DNA from: Amycolatopsis lurida
GTDB lineage: Bacteria; Actinomycetota; Actinomycetes; Mycobacteriales; Pseudonocardiaceae
DNA length: 64,000 nucleotides
Assembly (NCBI RefSeq): GCF_900105055.1
Contig: NZ_FNTA01000004.1
Span: 1,426,001 to 1,490,000, forward strand
Direction of reading: 5' to 3'
Position numbers and translations under genes: made by a program. The notes below the pieces were generated by a model. It was not told where the DNA came from. It ran no database searches and saw nothing but the letters and a program-made list of their open reading frames with translations. How positions within the stretch are numbered: the first letter of the stretch is position 1; every line of letters begins with the position of its first letter. Below are positions 36,398 through 47,920 of this stretch, one piece after another.

Positions 36398-37447
36398 ATG
36401 CAGGGTGAGGCGAAACTGGAACAGCGCGTCGTCGAGACGGCGGAAAAGCTGCTGTCCAAACGGAAATCGGTGACCGCGCTCGACGTCCTGAGCGGCATCG
36501 GCTGGCTGCCGGAGAACATGCTCAAAAGCTGGCAGCAGGGACGGATCCCCGACCTGACCACCGCCTTGCCCGTGAGCGCGGAAAAACTGGAGTTCGCCCT
36601 CGACGCGCTTCATCGGTGGACGCGGGAAAAGGCCCTCGAAAGCTCGGATATCGAGCATGTCGGCGCGACCCGCGACCGGGCGGTCCTCCGGGTGGCTTCG
36701 GGTGAACTGGCCGGTCTCGAACCGCTGTTCCGGACGCAGTGGCTCATGCCGGGGCTGTCCGAGGCCAAACGAGCTCAAGTCCTCGCCCGGCAACGGAAAG
36801 CGCCGGACCTCGTCGTCTCCGTGGCCTTGAAGGACTGGACGTGCGCCGACTGCGGCGGCACCGGCGACCTGCTGTTCATGGAGAACGAAAAGCCGCACTG
36901 CCTCGACTGCGCCGACCTCGGCCACCTGGTCTTCCTGCCCGCCGGCGACACCGCCCTGACCCGCCGGGCGAAGAAGGCGAGCCGGCTTTCCGCCGTGGTC
37001 GTCCGCTTCAACCGGTCACGGAAGCGCAGTGAGCGGCAAGGGCTCCTGGTCGAGGAAGCGGCACTGCGCAGCGCCGAGGAACAGTGCCTCGCCGACGAGG
37101 ACGTCCGGGAACGGCGCCGCGACCGTGATCGCGAACGCCGCGCCCACGAGGACGTCGAGTTCACCGCCCGGTTCCACACCGCGATCACGGAGATGTTCCC
37201 CGGCTGCCCGCCGGAGCGGGCCCGCGCCATCGCCGAACACGCGGGCCGGCGAGGCAGTGGCCGGGTGGGCCGGTCGGCCGCCGGGCGGGAGCTGGCCGAA
37301 CGAGCGGTGTTCCTCGCCGTCGTCGCCTCGGTCCGGCATCTGGACACCGAGTACGACGACCTCCTCATGGCGGGCGTGGAACGACAGGCCGCCCGCGAAC
37401 GGATCCGCACCACCATCGACGCGGTACTCGAACGCTGGCGTTCCTGA
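36398..37447 (+). CDS. DUF2293 domain protein
   Basis: 349 residues. The N-terminal half carries a Cys4 zinc-ribbon-like motif (WTCADCGGTGDLLFMENEKPHCLDCADLGH), and the C-terminal ~90 residues form DUF2293 (ITEMFPGCPPERARAIAEHAGRRGSGRVGRS; VRHLDTEYDDLLMAGVERQAARERI). A charged helix rich in Arg and Asp links them. Function unknown; the basic linker and zinc motif would suit nucleic-acid binding. It starts 18 nt after the CGNR gene, with TAGGAT 8 nt before the ATG as a possible own promoter. Confidence 0.85.
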   Translation: MQGEAKLEQRVVETAEKLLSKRKSVTALDVLSGIGWLPENMLKSWQQGRIPDLTTALPVSAEKLEFALDALHRWTREKALESSDIEHVGATRDRAVLRVASGELAGLEPLFRTQWLMPGLSEAKRAQVLARQRKAPDLVVSVALKDWTCADCGGTGDLLFMENEKPHCLDCADLGHLVFLPAGDTALTRRAKKASRLSAVVVRFNRSRKRSERQGLLVEEAALRSAEEQCLADEDVRERRRDRDRERRAHEDVEFTARFHTAITEMFPGCPPERARAIAEHAGRRGSGRVGRSAAGRELAERAVFLAVVASVRHLDTEYDDLLMAGVERQAARERIRTTIDAVLERWRS

Positions 37448-37486
37448 CCGCTGTCACGTTCCGGGCGCGGGCCTCGTCCAGGGGGC

Positions 37487-37843
37487 ATGTTCACCGCATA
37501 CCTCATCGTGGCCATCGCGACGATCGCCATCAACGCCGGGATCGCCGCCGCCGATTTCGCGCGTGTCCCGTTCGTCCTCAAGAACTCCGCCGAGGTCAAC
37601 GTCCCGCAATCGTGGATCCCGCCGCTGGCCTCGCTGAAGGCCGCGGGCGCGGCCGGGCTGCTGCTCGGCCTGCTCGGGGTGCCGTACATCGGGACCGCGG
37701 CGGCCGCCGGGCTCGTGCTGTTCTACCTCGGCGCCGTCATCACCCACGTGCGCGCCCGCGTCCTCTACAACATCGCCTTCCCCTGTGGGTTCCTCGCGCT
37801 GGCGGTGGCGACGTTCGTCCTCGATCTCGCTCAGGCGAGGTAG
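37487..37843 (+). CDS. DoxX-like membrane protein
   Basis: 118 residues with four transmembrane helices, starting MFTAYLIVAIATIAINAGIA. The order of helices and the conserved QSWIPPLASLKAAGAAGLLLG fit the DoxX_2 family. DoxX-like proteins take part in redox or quinone-linked membrane functions in some species; the role here is unknown. The last 13 bp overlap the decayed P-loop gene on the other strand. Confidence 0.82.
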   Translation: MFTAYLIVAIATIAINAGIAAADFARVPFVLKNSAEVNVPQSWIPPLASLKAAGAAGLLLGLLGVPYIGTAAAAGLVLFYLGAVITHVRARVLYNIAFPCGFLALAVATFVLDLAQAR

Positions 37844-38477
37844 GGATCGAAGTGGTCGGCGACGACGTCCGCGACCGCCTCGGCATCTCGTGAGCCGTCG
37901 ATCTCCAGCACCCGGATGCCGAGATCCTTCGCGGTACGGACGGCGTCCTCGGCCACGAGCCGGTCACGCTCGATCCGGTTGCGCTGCGCGCGTTCGGGAT
38001 CGCCGACCCGGTGCGCCACCGCGGCGGCCCTGGGCAGCACGCGGAGCTGGTGCTCGCGGATACCGCCGGTGGCACCATCACGATCATCCGCCGCGGTGAA
38101 TCCAGGAGCGGCGCGACCAATTCCGGCCGCAGCCCCCAGCCTTCGGCGAGGATCGGGCGCCCGGAGACCAGCGCGCGCAGATCGTCCAGCGCTCAGGCGA
38201 ACCGCAGCGGGAAATCGGCGATCGTGTCGGCGGCCATCCGTTCGGGAGTGGTGTCCACCCAGACGGTCTCCGGGTCGGGATCGGCGGCGGGCAGTCCCTT
38301 GAGGACGCGATGAGCGATGCGGCGGTCCTGATGGGCGCGGGCGTCGTGGAAGTCGTAGTGGTAGACGGTGATGCCGTGGCGGTGCGCCAGCAGCCGGGAC
38401 ACGGTGGACTTTCCCGCCCACTGGCCGCCGCAGATCCACAGAGCTCGGCCGAGAGTGCAGAAGGGATCGCTGGTCAC
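37831..38477 (-). pseudogene. Broken P-loop (kinase-like) gene
   Basis: Coding homology runs through two frames. From a GTG at 38477 the frame gives ALWICGGQWAGKSTVSRLLA (P-loop GGQWAGKST) and stops at a TGA at 38193-38195 (RFA*). The same frame continues past the stop as ALDDLRALVSGRPILAEGWG to about 38075. The reading then shifts to another frame with REHQLRVLPRAAAVAHRVGD and a normal C-terminus VADHFDPYLA. One nonsense codon and one frameshift therefore split an originally ~215-residue protein. It looks like a small nucleotide or sugar kinase. Sequencing error is possible but would need two events. Confidence 0.8.
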
Positions 38478-38547
38478 TGATTTTAACCCCCTGGAGTGAT
38501 CTTACGTGCCAAGCTTGCAGGGTTCACGTTCTCAGGGGGGAGCCACT

Positions 38548-39366
38548 GTGACAGCGCCACGTTACCGGCCCGATCGCCGCGGGAAGCACCTCGAAGACTG
38601 GTGGCTTGAAGAGTCGGATTCCGCCCGTTTCCTCAAATATCGCGGTATCCCGGCCACCGCCGATCACGTTCTCGGTGTCCTGCCAAGAGCCAGGAAGGTC
38701 GGGACGCTGAAACACGACGCCGAATGGCCGTACCGGATCCGCATGGACTTCGAGCCCGACCGTTCGCTGAGCGATTTCATGGAGTTCTTGAAGGAGGTCC
38801 TCGTCATCCAGATCAAGCAACAGGGCTTCGTCGACGCGGCGATCGCGCTGGACTTCTACCGGAGGCCGGTCGAAGACGGGTCGTCCGAGACCGTCCACAC
38901 GGAGACGGGCAATCTGCTCCGGCAGGTCAAGGATTACACCCCGACCGAGCAAGAAGAGTGGAATCGTGCGGGACAGGCGTTGTGCGACTCTTTGAGCGAC
39001 GTGGTGGTCCGGCATGAGTGGTTCAACGAAGCCACTCGCATTCTCGCCGTTCCCGGCCATACCCTGGCCAAGCGCTCGGTCAGCGTCATTCTCGGCACGC
39101 TCCTCTCCCACGAATTCGGCATTCCGCTGACCACCGTCGAATCGAAGAGCGGGGACCGGAAACCCGCCAAGAACATGACACCTGAAGAACGTAAAGCGTT
39201 GCTCCACGAATTCCGGGTCGAGGAAGACCTCGAAGGCCGGACGGTGCTTGTGCTCGACGACATCTATCACACCGGTTACACGATGGCCGGTGTCGCCAAC
39301 GCGGCCAAACGAGCAGGAGCCACCACGGTCCTGGGCCTGGCCGCCGCCAGGAATCTCCGCCTCTAG
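38548..39366 (+). CDS. Phosphoribosyltransferase-domain protein
   Basis: 272 residues. The C-terminal part is a type I phosphoribosyltransferase with the PRPP loop VLVLDDIYHTGYTM and a preceding core strand TRILAVPGHTLAKRS. The N-terminal ~130 residues (HLEDWWLEESDSARFLKYRGI) match nothing I know. GTG at 38548 has a strong AGGGGGGAG upstream. GC content is visibly lower than in the flanks, suggesting acquired DNA. The fold is ComF-like, but the N-terminal domain is not a ComF zinc finger. Divergent from the broken P-loop gene. Role unknown. Confidence 0.75.
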   Translation: MTAPRYRPDRRGKHLEDWWLEESDSARFLKYRGIPATADHVLGVLPRARKVGTLKHDAEWPYRIRMDFEPDRSLSDFMEFLKEVLVIQIKQQGFVDAAIALDFYRRPVEDGSSETVHTETGNLLRQVKDYTPTEQEEWNRAGQALCDSLSDVVVRHEWFNEATRILAVPGHTLAKRSVSVILGTLLSHEFGIPLTTVESKSGDRKPAKNMTPEERKALLHEFRVEEDLEGRTVLVLDDIYHTGYTMAGVANAAKRAGATTVLGLAAARNLRL

Positions 39367-39377
39367 ATCGATAGCAA

Positions 39378-39420
39378 GGAGCTGTGCGGGGACGGCGCAT
39401 CTCCGTCCCCGCACAGCTCC
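39378..39420. terminator. Hairpin terminator
   Basis: Perfect 18-bp arms (39378-39395, GGAGCTGTGCGGGGACGG, and 39403-39420) with 7-nt loop CGCATCT. It lies between the convergent phosphoribosyltransferase and nrdJ genes and can serve both. Confidence 0.85.
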
Positions 39421-39425
39421 TGAAC

Positions 39426-42248
<2,823 letters not shown>

Positions 42249-42282
42249 GGGTCTTTCCCTCACTCCCACGCGGGAGGCGGCA

Positions 42283-42771
42283 TCAGCCGTCTTTCGCGTC
42301 TTGATCGCTCTCGTCCGGTGTCGCAGCCATGGCCTCGCGAAGGTCCGAGATCTCCTTCTCGAAGTCCTCGACCGAGGAGAAGGAGCGGTAGACACTGGCG
42401 AACCGGAGATAGGCGACGCCGTCGAGTTCGCGCAGAGGACCCAGGATCGCCAGGCCGACCTCGTGACTCGGGATCTCCGCCAGCCCCGCCGACCGGATCG
42501 ATTCTTCGACCCGCTGTGCGAGCTGCTGCAGCGCGTCGTCGTCGACCGGCCTGCCCTGACAGGCGCGGCGCACCCCCCGGACCACCTTGTCCCGGCTGAA
42601 CTGCTCGGTGACCCCGGATCGTTTGACGACGGCGAGCACCATCGTCTCCGAAGTGGTGAAGCGCCGGCCGCAAGCGGCGCACGAGCGCCTCCGCCGGATC
42701 GCCTGACCCTCATCCACCTCTCGGGAGTCGACGACCCGAGAGTCCGCATGCCGGCAGAACGGGCACCTCAT
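42283..42771 (-). CDS. nrdR: Transcriptional repressor NrdR
   Basis: 162 residues. Zinc ribbon [18 protein letters not shown] with the second Cys pair in [15 protein letters not shown], then an ATP-cone domain ([24 protein letters not shown]). NrdR senses ATP/dATP and represses ribonucleotide reductase genes by binding NrdR boxes. ATG at 42771 gives the conserved MRCPFC start; the longer reading has no counterpart in the family. Confidence 0.96.
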   Translation of the reverse strand: MRCPFCRHADSRVVDSREVDEGQAIRRRRSCAACGRRFTTSETMVLAVVKRSGVTEQFSRDKVVRGVRRACQGRPVDDDALQQLAQRVEESIRSAGLAEIPSHEVGLAILGPLRELDGVAYLRFASVYRSFSSVEDFEKEISDLREAMAATPDESDQDAKDG

Positions 42772-43070
42772 CCGCCGATCACCTTCCCCTCCGCGCCGGC
42801 CGGTCCCGAATGGACGCCCGTTCCCGCCGCCACGCAACGGCGAAAAGATCGACATGTGGATCGATCTGTGGACATCCGGTGGGTGAACACCGGCCAGCTG
42901 TGGACAACTGGTACCGAGTCTACCCCAAGCTATGGACCAACTACAGCCATGTAACTACTACATATAGCGGTGGAGACTAGGGCGAGGTCTGGGCCCGCGC
43001 AAGCGCAACGGCCGGACCGATCAGACACGAATGAGGAGCTCACCCACGAGGGGTGAGAACGACATCGGGA
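42772..43070. promoter_or_regulatory. nrdR-nrdJ promoter region with NrdR-box candidate
   Basis: 299-bp gap without a gene. Reading the minus strand, TGTAGT (forward 42942-42947) and TAGACT (forward 42919-42924) are spaced by 17 bp and make a usable promoter. Just upstream, ACTACTACATATAGCG (42956-42971) resembles NrdR boxes with the ATATA core. A second box with the expected helical spacing is not clear, so self-regulation by NrdR is likely but unproven. Confidence 0.4.
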
Positions 43071-43565
43071 TCACCTCCCGCCTTCCGCGATCTCGGCCGC
43101 GACCGGCACCGTGAGCGGCAATCCGGGGACGAGAACGGCGTCTTCCAGGGAGTTGAGCTCCTTGATCTTGGCGATGACCGCGCCAGTGTCGCTTCCTGGC
43201 GCGAAACGCGCCGCGAGATCGGACAGGGTCTCCCCCGCGGAAACGGACACCGTCGTGGTCCGTTCGGGCACCGCGGCGCCGGGAACACCGGCCAAGAACA
43301 GACCCAATCCGGTGATGAGTCCGGCGACAAGCAAGGCCATCCCGACGAGCGACGGCCACCTGAGCGGGAGCCGCCGAGGCGCCGGGCAAGCCGGGGAGAC
43401 GGTGGCGACACCGGGGCGGCGGCCCGCCACGACCCGCGCCCTGGTCGGCGGGCGCAAGGGCTCACCACGCCCGCCTCGCACCACCCGCACGGGCCGGGTC
43501 ACCCCTGCCGGAACGGACCTGGGGGAACTGGGCCGCACCAGTCCTCGATCGGCCAGAATCGACAT
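43071..43565 (-). CDS. LysM cell-wall protein, ChiZ/YneA-like SOS division inhibitor
   Basis: 164 residues. A basic N-terminal cytoplasmic part is followed by one transmembrane helix (LVGMALLVAGLITGLGLFLAGVPG, about 90-113) and an extracellular LysM domain (TTTVSVSAGETLSDLAARFAPGSD). Size, topology and position divergent from lexA match Mycobacterium ChiZ (Rv2719c, 165 aa), an SOS-induced wall hydrolase that slows division. ATG at 43565 has GAGGAGG upstream. LexA boxes lie in the shared promoter. Confidence 0.85.
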   Translation of the reverse strand: MSILADRGLVRPSSPRSVPAGVTRPVRVVRGGRGEPLRPPTRARVVAGRRPGVATVSPACPAPRRLPLRWPSLVGMALLVAGLITGLGLFLAGVPGAAVPERTTTVSVSAGETLSDLAARFAPGSDTGAVIAKIKELNSLEDAVLVPGLPLTVPVAAEIAEGGR

Positions 43566-43623
43566 CAGAACCTCCTCGCAACTCCTGCTGCGCTCGCGCC
43601 GGACCGGGACCCGGCGATCAAGA

Positions 43624-43639
43624 TCGAACAGGCGTTCTA
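43624..43639. promoter_or_regulatory. LexA (SOS) box, chiZ-proximal
   Basis: TCGAACAGGCGTTCTA matches the actinobacterial LexA consensus TCGAAC-N4-GTTCGA with one mismatch. It is nearest to the ChiZ-like gene, 58 bp from its ATG. Confidence 0.8.
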
Positions 43640-43703
43640 TCGAACGCCCGTGCGAATGTGTACCACCTCCCACCGACAAAAATCGAGCGACACGGCGTGT
43701 CCA

Positions 43704-43719
43704 TCGAACAGATGTTTGA
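43704..43719. promoter_or_regulatory. LexA (SOS) box, lexA-proximal
   Basis: TCGAACAGATGTTTGA matches TCGAAC-N4-GTTCGA with one mismatch. It lies 80 bp from the other box on the lexA side and fits lexA autoregulation. Confidence 0.8.
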
Positions 43720-43882
43720 AATCGTCGTCCCGGCGGGCTAACGTCGTTGACCAGGGCGTCTGCTGCGCGGACGCCGCCGGTGCCGTGGGCGGGAAGATCG
43801 TCCGCCACCGGCGAAGACACGCGAAGTCGGTCCGGGCGACCGGACGTACTGGGAGGCGACGCAGAGATGAAGGAGCGATACG

Positions 43883-44599
43883 GTGGCTAAGGAGAGCAAG
43901 GCGGGGAACGCGCCTAGGCGCTCGGGCAAGGTGCGCGCCTTGCCCGAGGTCTACGAGGTGGACGAGACCCTGACCGTGCGACAGCAGCAGGTACTCGACG
44001 TGATCAAACTGTGGGTGAGCCGCTTCGGCTACCCGCCGAGTGTGCGTGAGATCGGCGAGGCGGTCGGCCTGACCTCCACTTCGTCGGTGTCGCACCAGTT
44101 GCAGGCCCTGCAGCGCAAGGGTTATCTGCGACGCGACCCGAACCGCCCGCGTGCGGTGGGGGTGCTCGCCACGACGGACGACAACCCGATGGGCATCGAC
44201 GTCGAGCAGCCCCAGTCGGCCGCGAAGGCCGCGTACGTGCCGCTCGTCGGGCGGATCGCCGCCGGTGGGCCGGTCCTGGCGGAGCAGGCGATCGAAGACG
44301 TCTTCCCGCTGCCGAGGGAGATCGTCGGCGAGGGTGAGCTCTTCCTGCTCAGCGTCACGGGTGACTCGATGGTCGACGCCGCCATCACCGACGGCGACTG
44401 GGTCGTCGTGCGCCAGCAGCCCACGGCGGATCCGGGCGAGATCGTGGCGGCGATGATCGACGGCGAGGCGACGGTCAAGACGTTCAAGCGCAAGGACGGC
44501 CACATCTGGCTGATGCCGCACAACGAGGCGTACGAGCCCATCCCGGGTGACGACGCCACGATCCTCGGCAAGGTCGTCGCCGTTCTTCGCAGGCTGTAG
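43883..44599 (+). CDS. lexA: SOS repressor LexA
   Basis: 238 residues. N-terminal winged helix ([50 protein letters not shown]) and C-terminal S24 autoprotease. The cleavage site is Ala127-Gly128 in GRIAAGGP, the nucleophile Ser162 in GDSM and the general base Lys199 in VKTFKR. DNA damage and RecA trigger self-cleavage and de-repression. GTG at 43883 follows AAGGAG. Two SOS boxes lie upstream. Confidence 0.97.
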   Translation: MAKESKAGNAPRRSGKVRALPEVYEVDETLTVRQQQVLDVIKLWVSRFGYPPSVREIGEAVGLTSTSSVSHQLQALQRKGYLRRDPNRPRAVGVLATTDDNPMGIDVEQPQSAAKAAYVPLVGRIAAGGPVLAEQAIEDVFPLPREIVGEGELFLLSVTGDSMVDAAITDGDWVVVRQQPTADPGEIVAAMIDGEATVKTFKRKDGHIWLMPHNEAYEPIPGDDATILGKVVAVLRRL

Positions 44600-44623
44600 T
44601 CCGGAGCCGGAGCACGCCGGGAT

Positions 44624-44643
44624 CCCGGGTCACCCGACCCGGG
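44624..44643. terminator. Small hairpin, probable lexA terminator
   Basis: CCCGGGT (44624-44630) and ACCCGGG (44637-44643) form a 7-bp stem with a 6-nt loop between lexA and the convergent gene. Modest strength. Confidence 0.45.
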
Positions 44644-44681
44644 TCAGACTCGGCAGCTTCGGCAGACTCTTCGCTTCTCGG

Positions 44682-45695
44682 TCAGGCGCGCCGCTTGCGC
44701 AGCCTGCCGACCAGGAGAAGGCCGCCGATCACGACTACCGCGGCGATCCCGGCCTGCACGTACGGGAAGTCGGACCCCTGGCCAGAGCCACCGGCCGCCG
44801 AGGTCCCGCCCGGCGTGCTGCCCTCGGACTTCGCCGCGTCCACGGCGAGTGCGGCAGCGCCCTTCACCGCACGGATCTGCTCCCCGACGCCCTCCCCGCC
44901 GGACAGCAGCGTCCCGTCCGGGTCGAAGGCGATCGCCTCCCCCTGTTTCTCGTTCGGCAAGGGCACGCGCACGGGTTCGCGCTGCAGCGCGCTCTTCAGG
45001 TCTCCGTCGGTCACGGCGTAGAGGTAGGCGTCGGTGTAGGTGCGCAACGCGACCACCGAGCCGTCGGCCATCGAGGCCGCGCCGGTCACCGTCATCGAGC
45101 CGATCGACCCGACCGGTCCGCCCGGCGTCGAAGTCTCCTTGATCTGCAGCGAACCGACGCTCTCCAGCGGCGTCGGGCCGGGGCTGGCGAGCGGCCCCGT
45201 CGGCCGGTACACCTTCGCGTCGCCGAAGACGTCCTTGGTGATCAGGTACGGCGTGCCGGAGCGGTCCATGATCAGCGCTTCGACGTCGTGCTGCCCGTCG
45301 GGATAGGTGAGCCGATGCAGCGTGGCCTTGCCCTGGGGAGTCAGCGAGATCAGCGCGACCGTGTCCCGCTTCTTGCGGTTGTCGCCGGTGTCGGAAAGCC
45401 AGAAGGTGCCGTCGGCGGTGCGGGCGAGGTCTTCGGGGTCGTAAGGGTCCGTCGCGGCCGAGATGACCTTCTGGACCTTGCAGTCACGGCCGAGGACGAA
45501 GACCTGCGTCTTGGTGCCGCCGTCGTTGAGGGCGTACAGGTGATCGCCGTCGGAGACCAGTCCGGACAGTTCACCGAGCCGGGATTCGCTGTTCTTGCAC
45601 ACCGGCTGCGGAGCCGGTGCCTCCTGCGCCATGGCGGGAGCAGTCCCGCCGATGAACGCCACCAGCACGATCGCGGCCGCGACAATCCCCCGCAC
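44682..45695 (-). CDS. Secreted, membrane-anchored beta-propeller-like protein
   Basis: 337 residues with a signal peptide (VRGIVAAAIVLVAFIGGTAPAMA) and a C-terminal transmembrane helix plus basic tail (AGIAAVVVIGGLLLVGRLRKRRA), a type I surface protein. The domain between has repeated strands (GELSGLVSDGDHLYALNDGG; DPEDLARTADGTFWLSDTGDN; AIAFDPDGTLLSGGEG) consistent with a beta-propeller. Function unknown. GTG at 45695 is preceded by GGAGG. In M. tuberculosis this spot holds a different membrane protein. Confidence 0.75.
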   Translation of the reverse strand: MRGIVAAAIVLVAFIGGTAPAMAQEAPAPQPVCKNSESRLGELSGLVSDGDHLYALNDGGTKTQVFVLGRDCKVQKVISAATDPYDPEDLARTADGTFWLSDTGDNRKKRDTVALISLTPQGKATLHRLTYPDGQHDVEALIMDRSGTPYLITKDVFGDAKVYRPTGPLASPGPTPLESVGSLQIKETSTPGGPVGSIGSMTVTGAASMADGSVVALRTYTDAYLYAVTDGDLKSALQREPVRVPLPNEKQGEAIAFDPDGTLLSGGEGVGEQIRAVKGAAALAVDAAKSEGSTPGGTSAAGGSGQGSDFPYVQAGIAAVVVIGGLLLVGRLRKRRA

Positions 45696-45826
45696 ATCCA
45701 CCTCCGAACCGTGGAACCCCTGAAGTCCCACACTACGGAGACGTCCGGGACCGCGCGCAGTTCGGTGCGGACGCCGAGATGGGGCGGAATGTCGCGAAGG
45801 CCACTTTCAGCGGCGAGCCAGGCCCG

Positions 45827-45885
45827 AGGTACGTGAAGGCCCCCTTCACTGCGTTGGACGCAATGAAGGGGGCCTTCACGTACCT
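45827..45885. repeat. Long hairpin of the GTGAAGGCCCCCTTC family
   Basis: 28-nt arms (45827-45854 and 45858-45885) with one mismatch and the 3-nt loop TGG. Both carry TACGTGAAGGCCCCCTTCA and its complement. It stands 2 bp past the hflX stop and probably terminates hflX. A partial copy of the other hairpin family, GCGAAGGCCACTTTCAGCG, precedes it at 45793. Confidence 0.88.
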
Positions 45886-45887
45886 GC

Positions 45888-47318
45888 TTACAGAGCCGAA
45901 TTCGTCTGGAAGTCGCTCAGCGCCGCGGCCAGTTCGGGCCTGCCGCGGACGACCAGGCGCGTACCGGTCTCGACGTGCTCTTCCTCCAGCACCTCGCCAT
46001 CGGCGTGGGCACGGGAGACGAGTTCGCCTCGTGAGTACGGGATCAGCACCTCGACCACGACCTCGGGCCTCGGCAGCTTCTCCGCGATCACCTCGGCCAG
46101 CTCCGTGATCCCGGTGCCGGTCCGCGCCGAAACCTGCACCGAACCGGCCATCTGGTGCCGCAACCGGGCCAGCGACACCTCGTCGGCGGCGTCGGCCTTG
46201 TTGATCACCAGCAGCTCCGGCGGGAGCGGCTCGGAACGGCGCTTCGTGATCTCGGCGAGCACTTCGCGCACCGCGTTGACCTGCTCTTCCGGCGTCGGGT
46301 CGGCACCGTCGACGACGTGGACGAGCAGGTCGGCGCTAGCCGCCTCCTCCAGCGTCGAGCGGAACGCGTCCACCAGCTGGTGCGGCAGGTGCCGGACGAA
46401 ACCGACGGTGTCGGTCAGCGTGTAGGTGCGGCCGTCGGGAGTCTGTGCCCGCCGGGTCGTCGGATCCAGCGTGGCGAACAGCGCGTCCTCCACCAGCACC
46501 CCGGCGCCGGTCAGCGCGTTGAGCAGGCTCGACTTGCCGGCGTTGGTGTAGCCGACGATCGCGACGCTCGGCACCTCGTTGGCCACCCGGCGACCGCGTT
46601 TGGTCTCGCGGATGGTGTCCATCGCGGCGATCTCGCGGCGCAGCTTCGACACGCGCTTGCTGATCCGCCGCCGGTCGGTTTCGAGCTTCGTCTCACCGGG
46701 ACCACGCAGGCCCACACCACCGTTGGCGCCGCCCGCCCGGCCACCGGCCTGCCGGGACAGCGCCGCACCCCACCCGCGAAGCCGCGGGATCAGGTACTGC
46801 AGCTGGGCCAGCTCGACCTGCGCCTTGCCCTCCTTGGAGCGGGCGTGCTGCGCGAAGATGTCGAGGATCAGGGCGGTGCGGTCGATGACCTTCACCTTGA
46901 CCTTCTCCTCCAGCTGGCGCAGCTGGCCGGGTGAGAGCTCACCGTCGCAGATCACCGTGTCGGCACCGGTGGCCGCCACGATCTCGCGCAGTTCCTTGAC
47001 CTTGCCCGAGCCGATGTAGGTGGCGGGATCCGGGCGGATCCGCCGCTGCACCAGGCCTTCCAGCACCTCGGAGCCTGCCGTTTCGGCCAGCCGGGCGAGT
47101 TCGGCGAGCGAGGCCTCGGACTGGAGGGCACTGCCCTCGGTCCACACACCGACCAGAACGACGCGCTCCAGGCGCAACTGCCGGTATTCGACCTCGGTGA
47201 CATCCGCGAGTTCGGTGGACAGGCCCGCTACCCGGCGGAGCGAGGCGCGGTCCTCGAGCTCCAGTTCGCCGGTCGATGGGTCCATGTCGTTCAGATCGTT
47301 GTGTGTCAGTTCCGTCAT
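45888..47318 (-). CDS. hflX: Ribosome-associated GTPase HflX
   Basis: 476 residues. N-terminal HflX domain (GSGKVKELREIVAATGADTVICDGELSP), a glycine-rich hinge (RQAGGRAGGANGGVGLRGPGETKLETDRR) and a central G domain with G1 GYTNAGKSSLLN, G3 DTVGFVRHLPHQLVDAF and G4 NKAD. HflX splits stalled 70S ribosomes; in mycobacteria it affects macrolide tolerance. Part of the conserved dapF-hflX-lexA neighbourhood. Confidence 0.95.
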   Translation of the reverse strand: MTELTHNDLNDMDPSTGELELEDRASLRRVAGLSTELADVTEVEYRQLRLERVVLVGVWTEGSALQSEASLAELARLAETAGSEVLEGLVQRRIRPDPATYIGSGKVKELREIVAATGADTVICDGELSPGQLRQLEEKVKVKVIDRTALILDIFAQHARSKEGKAQVELAQLQYLIPRLRGWGAALSRQAGGRAGGANGGVGLRGPGETKLETDRRRISKRVSKLRREIAAMDTIRETKRGRRVANEVPSVAIVGYTNAGKSSLLNALTGAGVLVEDALFATLDPTTRRAQTPDGRTYTLTDTVGFVRHLPHQLVDAFRSTLEEAASADLLVHVVDGADPTPEEQVNAVREVLAEITKRRSEPLPPELLVINKADAADEVSLARLRHQMAGSVQVSARTGTGITELAEVIAEKLPRPEVVVEVLIPYSRGELVSRAHADGEVLEEEHVETGTRLVVRGRPELAAALSDFQTNSAL

Positions 47319-47361
47319 CGTGCCTCCATGGTCCCACGTTTCGGCGGCGGGACCGAATTCA

Positions 47362-47859
47362 TTACCTGCTGGGATACTTCGACAGGTAGATGGCCGTGCG
47401 TTTCGCGTCCGGGTCGACCGGCCGCGAGATGAAGTCGTCGACGAGCTCCATCAGCCTCGTTTCGAACTCGGCGATCTGCTCGTCCGGTACCTGGACGACC
47501 ATGCGCGTCTGCTGCACTTCGTCGAATCCCACGTCGGCGATCTCGGCCAGGTAGGCCTCGAAGATCGCCTGATCGATCCCCCTGTCGCGGGAATCAAGAT
47601 GCCAGGACAACCCGGTCGAGCGATACGGAATTTCTTTCGCGCCGCGCGTGCCGCGTCTCGGCGGGAGCGCTTCGAGGAACCCGGTGTCGACGAGCTTGCG
47701 CACGTGGTGCAGCGTCGTCGCGGGGTCGCGATCGAGCCGTTCGGCGAGTTCCTTGTTGGTCAGCGCCTCCGAGTACGTCAACCGGATGATGCGCAGCCTT
47801 ATTCCGGAGGCCATGGCGGCGATCTCGGCCTCGGTGGCGGCACGTCGTGGAGTGGGCAC
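47362..47859 (-). CDS. ArsR-like winged-helix regulator
   Basis: 165 residues. N-terminal helix-turn-helix (SGIRLRIIRLTYSEALTNKELAERL, then DPATTLHHVRKLVDTGFL), followed by an alpha-helical C-terminal domain. No metal-binding Cys pair is seen, so it probably senses an organic ligand. Divergent from an MFS exporter with a palindrome between, the common layout of drug-efflux control. The pair interrupts the hflX-dapF order seen in mycobacteria. Confidence 0.85.
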   Translation of the reverse strand: MPTPRRAATEAEIAAMASGIRLRIIRLTYSEALTNKELAERLDRDPATTLHHVRKLVDTGFLEALPPRRGTRGAKEIPYRSTGLSWHLDSRDRGIDQAIFEAYLAEIADVGFDEVQQTRMVVQVPDEQIAEFETRLMELVDDFISRPVDPDAKRTAIYLSKYPSR

Positions 47860-47879
47860 GGGGACAGCCTAGAGCCGAA

Positions 47880-47903
47880 AGTGATTGACAGTTTCCAATC
47901 ACT
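47880..47903. promoter_or_regulatory. Operator palindrome for the ArsR-like regulator
   Basis: AGTGATTG (47880-47887) and CAATCACT (47896-47903) form perfect 8-bp arms with an 8-bp spacer. The left arm overlaps TTGACA (47885-47890), a consensus -35 hexamer, so binding would block a promoter. It lies in the 61-bp gap between the divergent ArsR and MFS genes. Confidence 0.7.
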
Positions 47904-47920
47904 CACGCCAAGGTGGCGTC

